Shown: one piece after another, positions 47,402 to 55,554 of the stretch
How positions within the stretch are numbered: position 1 is the stretch's first letter
How the letters are laid out: each line of letters begins with the position of its first letter
Source of the DNA: Parabacteroides sp. ZJ-118
GTDB taxonomy: Bacteria > Bacteroidota > Bacteroidia > Bacteroidales > Tannerellaceae
Direction of reading: 5' to 3'
DNA length: 63,857 nucleotides
NCBI RefSeq assembly: GCF_011038785.1
Contig: NZ_JAAKDT010000013.1
Location: forward strand, 1-63,857
The notes under the pieces: generated by a model
Told to the model about the DNA's origin: nothing
The model's input: the letters and a program-made list of their open reading frames with translations, nothing else
Database searches by the model: none
Made by a program: the position numbers and the translations under genes

Positions 47402-48601
47402 ATGTATAATAAACAACAAATCACCGGTTGGTTGTTCCTCCTGCTACTCTGCGTGGCGGGATGCGGCCAGCCTGTATCTAAAAAAGAGGACACCATGATA
47501 AACTGGACAAAATTACCGGATCTGCCGGGAGCGGCCGATACGGTTTCCCTTGGCGTTTCCGCCCCATTTGCCGGCGTCCATAACGAGACATTGATCGTCG
47601 CCGGAGGTTGCAATTTCCCGGACAAGCCCGTCACCGAGGGAGGAGCCAAGCGCTATTATAGCGAGATATTTGCCCTTCTTCCCGACGGCTGGAAAGAGAT
47701 CGGCCGATTGCCGCGTCCCGCCGCCTACGGCGCCACGGTTTCCACCCCGGAAGGTATCGTTTGCATCGGAGGAAACAACAGTGATTCTTCCTGGGGCGAT
47801 GTTTGCCGTATCTCCTATAACCCCGCGAAAGGGGAGGTAACGGTTTGCGCCTTACCCTCCTTGCCGTCTCCAATGGATAACCTCTCGGCGGCCTTTACCG
47901 GACAGGAAATTTACGTAGCAGGGGGAAATGAGAACGGACAACCCTGCCACACCTTCTTACGCCTTACCCTCGCACGGCTCGAGAAGGGATGGGAACAACT
48001 GCCGGACTTCCCGGGAGCGGCCCGTGTACAACCGGTATTAGCGGCCGGAGAAAGCCCCCAGGGTACATGCGTCTATCTGGCCGGGGGCTTCCAGCCCATC
48101 CGAAACGAAGAGGAACCCATTGTCCCGACGGATGTATTGGCATTCGACCCGGCAACTTCCACGTGGCGACAGGAGACCCTCCTTCCCCCGTTTAAGGACG
48201 GCGCGAACCGTACCCTGACAGGTGGCTGTGCCGTGACTTTCCAAACGGATAAAATCTTATTTATGGGAGGTGTGAACTACGATTGCTTCCTAGCCGCCAT
48301 CGCCCGCCCGATCCATTTAGCGAAGGCAGAGGCCGCTCAAGATCCGGCGGCCGTTACCCGCCTGCGAGCGGAAGCCGAGGCCTATATGCACCACCCGGTG
48401 GAATGGTACCGGTTCAATACCGCCTTGCTGCAATACGACCTGTCCGCGAAAGCATGGAGCGATCTGGGCGAATACGAGCAGCTGGCCCGTGCCGGGGCGG
48501 GAGCGGTTATCCAAGGCAACCGGTTGACCATCATCAACGGGGAATTGAAACCGGGCATCCGGACTCCGCAGGTCAATCAAGCGATCCTGCCCCAGAAGTG
48601 A
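47402..48601 (+). CDS. nanM: NanM-like cyclically permuted mutarotase lipoprotein
   Basis: The 399-residue protein has a lipobox (CVAGCG, Cys at about 21). A six-bladed Kelch propeller follows, with blades marked by VAGGCNFP, CIGGNNSD, VAGGNENG, LAGGFQPI, FMGGVNYD and INGELKPG. It resembles the cyclically permuted mutarotase family and NanM, which speeds the alpha-to-beta change of free N-acetylneuraminate after sialidase release. It starts 3 bases after the esterase stop, so the two are coupled. It is intact and is the last gene of the locus. Confidence 0.9.
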   Translation: MYNKQQITGWLFLLLLCVAGCGQPVSKKEDTMINWTKLPDLPGAADTVSLGVSAPFAGVHNETLIVAGGCNFPDKPVTEGGAKRYYSEIFALLPDGWKEIGRLPRPAAYGATVSTPEGIVCIGGNNSDSSWGDVCRISYNPAKGEVTVCALPSLPSPMDNLSAAFTGQEIYVAGGNENGQPCHTFLRLTLARLEKGWEQLPDFPGAARVQPVLAAGESPQGTCVYLAGGFQPIRNEEEPIVPTDVLAFDPATSTWRQETLLPPFKDGANRTLTGGCAVTFQTDKILFMGGVNYDCFLAAIARPIHLAKAEAAQDPAAVTRLRAEAEAYMHHPVEWYRFNTALLQYDLSAKAWSDLGEYEQLARAGAGAVIQGNRLTIINGELKPGIRTPQVNQAILPQK

Positions 48602-48615
48602 ATACCCGGGCTCTA

Positions 48616-49461
48616 TTATCTCAGGCTCTCCTTCTTGTAATTTATACGAACGCCATACTTCGTATATACCCGGTCCAACCCCAGCATCCCTTTCGGATTA
48701 GGCTCGCCTTGCGCTTTACCGGACAAGATCTCCTCGCTCATCGTGATCATGTCTTTTACGCGTTGAGGCGTCTCCTTGTTCATTCCGAAATAATGTCCGG
48801 GGTAGAGGTATTTGATACCGTATTTCTCGATCACCGTACTCATCTTCTCGCAAGCGGAGATAAGCGTGGAGAAGTCAACTCCCAGCAATAGGTTACCCGA
48901 GCCGAAAGAGTCGCCGCTAAAGCCGTAAGCGGCATCTTTGTCCACAAACGTGGTCGAGCCAGGAGTATGCCCGGGAGTAAAGACTACCTCCAGGGTACGC
49001 CCACCCAGATCCAGTATCTCGCCGTCTTTAAGGAAACAAACTTTACCTTTATAATCCGGCATAAATTCCGGTATGCCTATCGTATCTGCCGGATTGATAT
49101 AAATCTCCGGGAAATAATCGATGGCCGAGCCTGTATGGTCCGGATGCACGTGTGTAGCGACCAGCGTGACCGGCTTGTCCGTGATGGAAGCTGCGAGCTT
49201 ATCCAAGTCCTTGATCTTTGTCCCGGCGTCAATCAAGATCGCCCTCGTTTCTCCCTCAATCAGATACAGGCTCTCGTTCGCCATCAGATTCCCGGTCCCC
49301 AACCAGGTATGCTCATCGATCTGCCGGAAAATCACATCTTCACTCCGAAGCACTTCCTTTTCCACGATACCCGCCGCCGTCTGTGGCTGGCCGAACAAAG
49401 CGATCCTTGACAGGATCAACCCCACCATTACTAAACCTAACTTTTTCATGATCATATTCAT
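48616..49461 (-). CDS. Secreted MBL-fold metallo-hydrolase
   Basis: The 281-residue protein has a signal peptide (about 5-25) and the metallo-beta-lactamase fold with the zinc motif THVHPDHTGS (about residue 105). A later FTPGHTPGSTTF, the SGDSFG block and a final YPGHYFG follow. Three Met codons occur near the start (49461, 49455, 49449); the last gives MKKLGLVMVG. The substrate is unknown; nothing here shows beta-lactamase activity specifically. It lies 30 bases after the AlkD-LOG gene on the same strand and converges on nanM. Confidence 0.85.
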   Translation of the reverse strand: MNMIMKKLGLVMVGLILSRIALFGQPQTAAGIVEKEVLRSEDVIFRQIDEHTWLGTGNLMANESLYLIEGETRAILIDAGTKIKDLDKLAASITDKPVTLVATHVHPDHTGSAIDYFPEIYINPADTIGIPEFMPDYKGKVCFLKDGEILDLGGRTLEVVFTPGHTPGSTTFVDKDAAYGFSGDSFGSGNLLLGVDFSTLISACEKMSTVIEKYGIKYLYPGHYFGMNKETPQRVKDMITMSEEILSGKAQGEPNPKGMLGLDRVYTKYGVRINYKKESLR

Positions 49462-49491
49462 TTTAATTCTCTGTATGTATATATCTGCTTG

Positions 49492-50781
49492 TCAAATCGC
49501 CGCGATCTTCCGGAGGCTCGCGTCCCATCTCGGCTCGGTGTGGATGAGGCGGATGGCCTCTTCCGGCGTGTCGGCTACCGCCCACAGCCCGACGTGCTGG
49601 GGGCGCATGAAATTCTCGTTCATGGCGTTCCTCAAAAGCTCGAACAAGGGATCATAATAATGATTGACGTTGAGGATCACGATCGGGTTGAGGTAGAGGC
49701 CGAGTTGTTTCCAGGTGATGATCTCCAGGAGTTCCTCCAACGTGCCGCACCCGCCGGGAAGGGCGATCACCGCGTCCGAGCGGTTTGCCATGAGCTGTTT
49801 GCGCTCGTGCATCGTCTCGACCTCGATCAGCTCCGTCAAGCCTTTGTGGTACCAATCCTGCTCCACCATGAAACGGGGGATAACGCCCGTTACCGTCCCG
49901 CCGGCCGCTAATGCGGCGTCGGAGACGGCGCGCATCAAGCCGATATTGCCGGCGCCATTGATCACCCGTATTTTCCGCTTGCCCAAAAGACGCCCCAATT
50001 CCTCGGCGGCGTTAAAATAGATCGGGGCGATCTTCGTGCTGGATGCGCAATACACGCACACCGACGAGATGTCGTGGATCTTCTTCAGGAAATAGCGCCG
50101 CTCGGGTTCCGGATAATGCTCGATCGCGTAGCGGAGCGCCGTACGGGGAAGGCGGGTCGCGTAGCGTTCCAGGAAATCGGTAAGCGTCTGCCGGTCCTTC
50201 TTGCCGACCTCGCGCAGCATCCACCCGACCGCCTTATGTATCAGATCATGCTTATGGCCCATCAATCGCTCGGACAGCCTCAAGGTGTCCGCGAAATCAT
50301 ACCGGCGGATGAACGCCCACGTGGAGACGATCGAGATCCGTTGTTCCCACAGGTTCTCGCTCTCGGCCAAACGGTAGAGGGGGGCACGGTCCTTGTCCAC
50401 CAGGTACTCGCCGACGATGTCCCGGCAGCTCAAGTCTACCAGATCCCAGTTATCGCAACGCCGTGCGTTCTTCAGGTAGAACCGGAAGATGGCTTCCCGC
50501 TCTCGCGGCGTCGCTTTCCGGGAGCGGAAGCGATAGACCAAGATCAGCAGGGCGCACAGACGCGCCTCGTGCCACGGGCTGTCCAGCAGCAGCTGTAGCT
50601 CGTCGAGAGGGGTCGCCTGGTTGGCCTTCGCTATGCTGCGGGTCAGCGGGACGACCACCCCGAGGAACCGATCTCCCTCGCCGTATTGACCGGGACCGGT
50701 CTTGAAAAAGCGGCTCAGGTGAGCCGCCTTCTCGGGCGTGCCGACCGACCGTAGCTCGGATAGGATAAACGCCGCTGTCAT
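49492..50781 (-). CDS. Fusion of AlkD-like DNA glycosylase and LOG-family phosphoribohydrolase
   Basis: The 429-residue protein has two unrelated domains in one frame. Residues 1 to about 235 resemble AlkD-type DNA alkylation repair HEAT-repeat proteins (LLLDSPWHEARLCALLILV, CDNWDLVDLSCRDIV, HKAVGWMLREVGKKD). After YFLKKIHDISS, with no linker, a complete LOG/TIGR00730 domain begins (VCVYCASSTKIAPIYF), with RKQLMANRSD and the nucleotide-binding PGGCGTLEE. LOG enzymes release the base from nucleoside 5'-monophosphates. The start is the ATG that overlaps the upstream dehydrogenase stop (ATGA), showing translational coupling; the longer frame to 50841 is rejected. Confidence 0.87.
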   Translation of the reverse strand: MTAAFILSELRSVGTPEKAAHLSRFFKTGPGQYGEGDRFLGVVVPLTRSIAKANQATPLDELQLLLDSPWHEARLCALLILVYRFRSRKATPREREAIFRFYLKNARRCDNWDLVDLSCRDIVGEYLVDKDRAPLYRLAESENLWEQRISIVSTWAFIRRYDFADTLRLSERLMGHKHDLIHKAVGWMLREVGKKDRQTLTDFLERYATRLPRTALRYAIEHYPEPERRYFLKKIHDISSVCVYCASSTKIAPIYFNAAEELGRLLGKRKIRVINGAGNIGLMRAVSDAALAAGGTVTGVIPRFMVEQDWYHKGLTELIEVETMHERKQLMANRSDAVIALPGGCGTLEELLEIITWKQLGLYLNPIVILNVNHYYDPLFELLRNAMNENFMRPQHVGLWAVADTPEEAIRLIHTEPRWDASLRKIAAI

Positions 50782-51737
50782 GGCCGGAGTACGCGTGATA
50801 CGGGACGGTCGCCCTCCAAGAACCCGATCACGTTGTCGCATACCGCGCGCACCATGACGATACGGGTCTCCGTCGTCTGGGTGCCGATATGAGGGGTTAA
50901 TACGACGTTGTCCATTTCCAGCAGCTCGGGGAGGGGATAGTCTCCAAACTCGAACACATCCAGGCCGGCGCCCCGGATCGTGCCCTCCCGCAGGGCCTTT
51001 ACCAAGGCATGCTCGTCCACCAGCGTGCCGCGGGCCGTGTTGATCAGGATGGCGGAAGGTTTCATCCGCTTGAGCTCCTCCTCGCCGATGATGTGATGGG
51101 TCTCGGGGGTATAAGGGGCGTTCAGGGATACGAAATCGGCCGTCGCCAAAAGCGCCTCCTTGGAGGCATAGGTGACATTCCGTCTCGTCTCCTCCTCGAT
51201 GTGCAGCTGATGCCGGTTGTGGTAGATCACCTCCATGCCCAACGCATTCGCCCGCTTGGCCAGGGCCTTGCCGATACGCCCCATGCCGATGATGCCGAGG
51301 GTCTGCCCGGTAACCGGCATGCCGAGGTTCTCCAGCACGCCCACCTTCATGCCCGTTCGCAGCGTGCGCAGCTTACGATCGCACTCCGTGATTCGCCGGG
51401 CGGTATCCAGCATCAGGCCGAGCGCGAGATTGGCGGTGGGAGCCGTGACCGGGTCCGGCGTATTCGCCACGGTCAGCCCCTTCCCGACCGCGTAGGCCAC
51501 GTCGATGTTGTTGTAGCCGACGGCGTAATTGGCGATCAGCCGCAACCTCGGTGCGTGGTCGATCAACGCTTTGTCTACCGGGAAGTCGAACATGGAGCAG
51601 AGCACATCGTACTCGGGTATCCTCTCGAAAACCTCCTCATACGTAAAATCTCTTCCCGCGGGGAAGGTAACCTCGTACCTCCTCTCCAACTCGGCGAATC
51701 CCTCGCGGAACATGTCGTATGTCACTAGTATCTTCAT
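50778..51737 (-). CDS. D-2-hydroxyacid dehydrogenase (NAD-dependent)
   Basis: The 319-residue protein has the D-isomer-specific dehydrogenase fold. The NAD-binding GIIGMGRIGKALA is at about residue 148. The catalytic Arg sits in INTARGTLVDE, the Glu is expected near AGLDVFEFG, and the His is in LTPHIGTQT. The N-terminal ANYAVGYNNIDV pattern fits the glyoxylate/hydroxypyruvate or 2-ketogluconate reductase group; the substrate cannot be fixed. It heads a minus-strand unit: its stop overlaps the start of the AlkD-LOG gene by 4 bases, and the MBL hydrolase follows. A TATTTTTG -7 box is at 51766-51773. Confidence 0.9.
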   Translation of the reverse strand: MKILVTYDMFREGFAELERRYEVTFPAGRDFTYEEVFERIPEYDVLCSMFDFPVDKALIDHAPRLRLIANYAVGYNNIDVAYAVGKGLTVANTPDPVTAPTANLALGLMLDTARRITECDRKLRTLRTGMKVGVLENLGMPVTGQTLGIIGMGRIGKALAKRANALGMEVIYHNRHQLHIEEETRRNVTYASKEALLATADFVSLNAPYTPETHHIIGEEELKRMKPSAILINTARGTLVDEHALVKALREGTIRGAGLDVFEFGDYPLPELLEMDNVVLTPHIGTQTTETRIVMVRAVCDNVIGFLEGDRPVSRVLRP

Positions 51738-51765
51738 CTTTGGGTGCTATTTGTAATTCGAGAGA

Positions 51766-51773
51766 CAAAAATA
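51766..51773 (-). promoter_or_regulatory. -7 box for the dehydrogenase operon
   Basis: The minus strand reads TATTTTTG, a full match, 28 bases before the ATG. It is divergent from the S41 protease promoter, 23 bases away. Confidence 0.5.
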
Positions 51774-51796
51774 CAAATCAGTTGGCAATTATTTCC

Positions 51797-51804
51797 TAAA
51801 TTTG
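51797..51804 (+). promoter_or_regulatory. -7 box for the S41 protease
   Basis: TAAATTTG is a full match to the consensus, 69 bases before the gene. A terminator-like hairpin lies between the box and the start codon. Confidence 0.5.
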
Positions 51805-51821
51805 TCCCTGATAATATCCGG

Positions 51822-51856
51822 CAGCCCTTTTCCGTCGCGAGGGAAGGGCTGTTTTT
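51822..51856 (+). terminator. Leader terminator / possible attenuator before the S41 protease
   Basis: CAGCCCTT (51822-51829) pairs with AAGGGCTG (51844-51851), followed directly by TTTTT. It reads as an intrinsic terminator on the plus strand, yet it lies downstream of the promoter and 17 bases before the gene it should serve. Confidence 0.6.
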
Positions 51857-51873
51857 AATTAGATATACGCACC

Positions 51874-53262
51874 ATGAATCATACCTGTTACACGATCGCC
51901 CTCCTGAGCCTCTTGGCCTGCTCCGCCTGCGAGAAGGAGGAGGTGGTCATCCCGGAGACCGACAACGCGGTGAATCAATGGATCGAGCAGACGATGCGGG
52001 CGAATTACCTGTGGTATTCCGAGTGCCCCGATCAAAGCGCCTTGGATTTTGGCCTGGATCCGGAGGCGTTCTTTAAAAGCCTGCTGTCCGATAAAGACGG
52101 GAAGGCGCTTCCCGAGGGTCATCATTACTTCTCGCGGCTGGAGAAGGCATCCGCGACGAAGAGCATCCGCGACGCGAGCGACTCCTACGGGTTCGATTTC
52201 GCGATCTCCAGCCTCACGGAGGGGGGCCGTACCTATAACCTGGCCCTCGTCCTCTACGTGCTGGAGGACTCGCCCGCCGAGGAGGCCGGGTTGAGGCGGG
52301 GAGACTGGATACTGGGCGTGAACGGCTCGTGGGGGACGATCCAGGACTATGACCGGTTGAGGAGCGGCGGCCGCGTATCCCTCCAGCTGGGGGCGGTCGT
52401 GGAGAATGGCAAGGGCCTGGCCCCGACGCGGGTGGTCACCCTGGAGGCCTCCCGGGCGGTCGAGGATACCCCCTTCTTGAAGGATTCCGTGTACACGTAC
52501 GGCGATCGGCGGATCGGCTATTTGATGTACAACCGTTTCGCCGCCGGGCCGGACGAATACGATTACAGCGACACCCGGTATAATCTTCGCCTGCGGCAGC
52601 TCTTCGAGCGGTTCAAGAGCCGCGGCGTCAACGAGCTCGTGCTCGATTTGCGCTACAACGGGGGCGGGCTTGTCAATTGCGCCCAGCTGCTGGCCTCGTT
52701 GCTGGCCCGCGAGAGCGCCCTGGGCGAGCCTTTGTGCATCCTGGCGTACAACGACAAGAACAGCCGTAAGAACGAGACCTTGCCGCTGCTCAAGACGACC
52801 GAGGTGCTGGCCGGCAACCTGGACCTACGGCGGCTGTTCGTCTTGACCGGCTCCACCACGGCCTCCGCCTCCGAGCTGATCATAAACGCGCTCCGCCCCT
52901 ACCTGGAGGTACGGGTGATCGGCAAGCAGACGCTGGGCAAGACGGTCGGCATGACCATCTACGACGAGTCCGAGCGATATGGCTGGATCCTCTCCCCCGT
53001 CACCTTCCGCATTTACAACAAGAACCGGGAGGCCGATTACGAGGAGGGCTTCCCGCCCGACGTGGCGATCGATGAGTTCAGGTGGGACCTGGTGCCGTTC
53101 GGGGATCTGGGCGATCCCCTGCTGGGACAGGCCCTCTACGAGATCACCGGCCGGTCGCCGCGCTTGCGATCCGCCACCCCGGGCGTCGACCGGGAGATCC
53201 GGTACGATCCGCCATCCTCCCCGAAGGATCGCTTCGCGTGGGTTCCTTACCGCCCCGAGTGA
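51874..53262 (+). CDS. S41-family C-terminal processing protease lipoprotein
   Basis: The 462-residue protein is a lipoprotein (lipobox ACSAC, Cys19) followed by EKEEVVIP, an acidic export-like motif shared with the clostripain gene. It has a helical N-terminal part, a PDZ domain (about 125-190) and an S41 core with LVLDLRYNGGG. The catalytic Ser is in TGSTTASASELI and the Lys in GKQTLGKTVG. S41 enzymes of this tail-specific type cut proteins near their C-termini. The gene has a terminator-like hairpin in its leader. No partner gene is recognised; a PerM-like gene follows after a repeat. Confidence 0.9.
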   Translation: MNHTCYTIALLSLLACSACEKEEVVIPETDNAVNQWIEQTMRANYLWYSECPDQSALDFGLDPEAFFKSLLSDKDGKALPEGHHYFSRLEKASATKSIRDASDSYGFDFAISSLTEGGRTYNLALVLYVLEDSPAEEAGLRRGDWILGVNGSWGTIQDYDRLRSGGRVSLQLGAVVENGKGLAPTRVVTLEASRAVEDTPFLKDSVYTYGDRRIGYLMYNRFAAGPDEYDYSDTRYNLRLRQLFERFKSRGVNELVLDLRYNGGGLVNCAQLLASLLARESALGEPLCILAYNDKNSRKNETLPLLKTTEVLAGNLDLRRLFVLTGSTTASASELIINALRPYLEVRVIGKQTLGKTVGMTIYDESERYGWILSPVTFRIYNKNREADYEEGFPPDVAIDEFRWDLVPFGDLGDPLLGQALYEITGRSPRLRSATPGVDREIRYDPPSSPKDRFAWVPYRPE

Positions 53263-53298
53263 TCCGGACGAGGGGGATGCGGTGAGAAAAGGCCTCCC

Positions 53299-53342
53299 GA
53301 GGCCTCGGGAGGCATCCCGATGGGCGTGGCGGCCATTTCCGA
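53299..53342. repeat. 44-bp intergenic repeat, copy B
   Basis: It matches 33140-33183 at 36 of 44 positions. Its left part also forms a short palindrome (CCTCCCGAGGCCTCGGGAGG, 53293-53312). It lies between the S41 protease and the PerM-like gene. Confidence 0.55.
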
Positions 53343-53389
53343 TAAACAATGACCCCTCCGATCTTGTTCTCAGGGAAACAAGGACACGC

Positions 53390-54403
53390 ATGTATATGGG
53401 AAACGTAAAAGAACAGTACTGGAAATACGCGCTGATCACCATCCTGTTAGGGCTCGGGGTCCTTTTATTCTTCAAGATCATCCCCTTCCTTGGCGGCATA
53501 CTGGGAGCCATCACCCTCTACCTGTTGCTGCGCGGGCAGCTGCGCTACCTGACGGAGAGGCGGAGGATGAGACCGCTCTTTGCCGCGCTGCTGCTGCTCG
53601 GCGAGACGGTCGTATGCTTCTTGGTCCCGTTCACGTTGTCGGTCTGGCTGGTCGTCAGCAAGATCCAGGACATCCGTGTGGATCCGGCCCTGCTGCTGGA
53701 CGCCGGCCAGCGTATGGCGGACCTGGTCCGGGAGAAGACCGGCTTTGACGCGCTGGGCAGCGAGAACCTGGCGAGAGCGGCCGCCATGCTCCCGCGGATC
53801 GGGCAATTCCTGGTGGGCAGCCTGGGCCGTTTCGCCGTGAATGTCATCGTGTTGATCTTCATCCTCTACTTCATGCTGATGGGTGGGAGGAGGATGGAAA
53901 ACTACCTGTATACCCTGTTCCCGTTCAATGACCCGAACAAGGACGAGGTGCTCAACGAGATCCGCACGATCGTAAAGTCGAACGCCATAGGCATCCCGCT
54001 CCTGGCGGTGATACAGGGGGTCGTGGCGATGGCCGGCTACTTCATCTTCCGCGCCCCCGACCCGCTGCTGTTCGGGTTCCTCACCTGTATCGCCACGGTC
54101 ATCCCCCTCGTGGGGACCGCCCTGGTCTGGGTCCCGCTGGCCGCCTACCTGGCCCTGACCGGCGATTGGGTGCATGCCGCGGGGCTGACCCTCTACGCCC
54201 TGCTCGTGATCACGAACGCCGATAACCTGATCCGCTTCATCCTGCAAAAGAGGCTGGCCGACATACACCCGCTGGTCACCGTCATCGGGGTCGTGATCGG
54301 GTTGTCCCTGTTCGGGTTCATGGGGATTATTTTCGGGCCGTTGTTGGTCTCCCTGTTCCTGCTTTGCCTGGATATCTTCAAGAAGCGCTACCTCGACCCG
54401 TAG
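53390..54403 (+). CDS. AI-2E/PerM family membrane protein
   Basis: The 337-residue protein has about eight membrane segments in the family layout: two pairs at the N-terminus, a soluble stretch (about 85-140), then a C-terminal bundle containing IPLLAVIQGVVAM, ATVIPLVGTALVW and HPLVTVIGVVIGL. The last of these is the AI-2E/PerM signature. Relatives have been linked to autoinducer-2 export or to sodium-proton exchange, so the function is open. Longer reading frames upstream overlap the S41 gene in another frame and are rejected. A second ATG at 53396 is possible. Confidence 0.87.
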   Translation: MYMGNVKEQYWKYALITILLGLGVLLFFKIIPFLGGILGAITLYLLLRGQLRYLTERRRMRPLFAALLLLGETVVCFLVPFTLSVWLVVSKIQDIRVDPALLLDAGQRMADLVREKTGFDALGSENLARAAAMLPRIGQFLVGSLGRFAVNVIVLIFILYFMLMGGRRMENYLYTLFPFNDPNKDEVLNEIRTIVKSNAIGIPLLAVIQGVVAMAGYFIFRAPDPLLFGFLTCIATVIPLVGTALVWVPLAAYLALTGDWVHAAGLTLYALLVITNADNLIRFILQKRLADIHPLVTVIGVVIGLSLFGFMGIIFGPLLVSLFLLCLDIFKKRYLDP

Positions 54404-54490
54404 GCCCTCCCCCTCCCCTCCGGCGGGCCCCCGCGGCGCCGTCCGGGAATATTTTATCCCGTCCTGTTCGTGAATCTGTCGTTTATGGGT

Positions 54491-54498
54491 TATCTTTG
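54491..54498 (+). promoter_or_regulatory. -7 box for ruvB
   Basis: TATCTTTG is a perfect match, 19 bases before the chosen ATG, and it lies inside a longer open frame starting at 54470. It therefore decides the shorter start. A GC-rich imperfect hairpin (about 54420-54448) precedes it. Confidence 0.6.
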
Positions 54499-54517
54499 CG
54501 CGTCAAAGAACACGCGT

Positions 54518-55543
54518 ATGAAAGAGGATTTTGATATAAGAGACGCCCGGGCGCCGGAGAGCGAGCGAGAGTACGAGAACGTGCTCCGGCCGCTCTCGTT
54601 TCGCGACTTCAGCGGACAGGCGAAGGTGGTGGAGAACCTGAGGGTCTTCGTCATGGCGGCCCGCATGCGTAAGGAGGCGCTGGATCACGTGCTCCTGCAC
54701 GGGCCTCCCGGGTTGGGAAAGACTACGTTGTCGAATATCATAGCGAACGAGCTGGGGGTCGGTTTCAAGGTCACGTCGGGGCCGGTGCTGGATAAGCCGG
54801 GCGACCTGGCCGGGGTGCTGACCTCGCTGGAGAAGAACGACGTGCTCTTCATCGACGAGATCCACCGGTTGAGCCCGGTCGTGGAGGAATACCTCTATTC
54901 CGCCATGGAGGACTACCGGATCGACATCGTGATCGACAAGGGGCCGAGCGCCCGCTCGATACAGATCGACCTGGCCCCCTTTACCCTGATCGGCGCCACG
55001 ACCCGCAGCGGCTTGCTGACCAGCCCGCTGCGCGCCCGTTTCGGCATCAACATGCACTTGGAGTATTACGACGTGGAGACGCTGACGAAGATCGTGCTTC
55101 GCAGCGCCGATATCCTGCGCGTGAGATGCGACTCGAGCGCCGCCCGGGAGATCGCCTCCCGCAGCCGGGGCACGCCCCGTATCGCCAACGCCCTGTTGCG
55201 CCGCGTGCGCGATTTCGCCCAGGTGAAGGGGAACGGGGACATCGACCGGGCGATCGCCTGCTTCTCGCTGGAGGCGTTGAACATAGACCGGTATGGGCTA
55301 GACCAGATCGATAACAAGCTGCTGACGACGATCATCGATAAATTCAAGGGCGGCCCGGTCGGGCTGACGACCATCGCCACGGCCCTGGGTGAGGACCCCG
55401 GGACGCTCGAGGAGGTGTACGAGCCTTTCCTGATCAAGGAGGGCTTCATCAAGCGCACGCCCCGCGGCCGCGAGGTCACCGATCTGGCGTATACCCACCT
55501 GGGGCGCGCCCGGGCGGGCGGGCAAGGCGCTTTATTTGATTAG
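54518..55543 (+). CDS. ruvB: Holliday junction branch migration helicase RuvB
   Basis: The 341-residue AAA+ motor has the family start region [12 protein letters not shown], Walker [11 protein letters not shown] at about residue 64, Walker [10 protein letters not shown], sensor 1 GATTRSGLL, and the C-terminal winged helix with [11 protein letters not shown]. It pumps DNA through RuvA-bound Holliday junctions; ruvA and ruvC are not in the window. The promoter box inside the longest frame fixes the start. The flippase gene follows after 11 bases, a pairing I recall from other Bacteroidales. Confidence 0.96.
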   Translation: MKEDFDIRDARAPESEREYENVLRPLSFRDFSGQAKVVENLRVFVMAARMRKEALDHVLLHGPPGLGKTTLSNIIANELGVGFKVTSGPVLDKPGDLAGVLTSLEKNDVLFIDEIHRLSPVVEEYLYSAMEDYRIDIVIDKGPSARSIQIDLAPFTLIGATTRSGLLTSPLRARFGINMHLEYYDVETLTKIVLRSADILRVRCDSSAAREIASRSRGTPRIANALLRRVRDFAQVKGNGDIDRAIACFSLEALNIDRYGLDQIDNKLLTTIIDKFKGGPVGLTTIATALGEDPGTLEEVYEPFLIKEGFIKRTPRGREVTDLAYTHLGRARAGGQGALFD

Positions 55544-55554
55544 ACAGATACGAT

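Noticed and set aside
49492-50781. AlkD-LOG fusion as a simple overlap of two genes
   Set aside because: Both domains are in the same frame without a stop between them, so as sequenced it is one protein; an error that removed a stop is kept as the refuting test.
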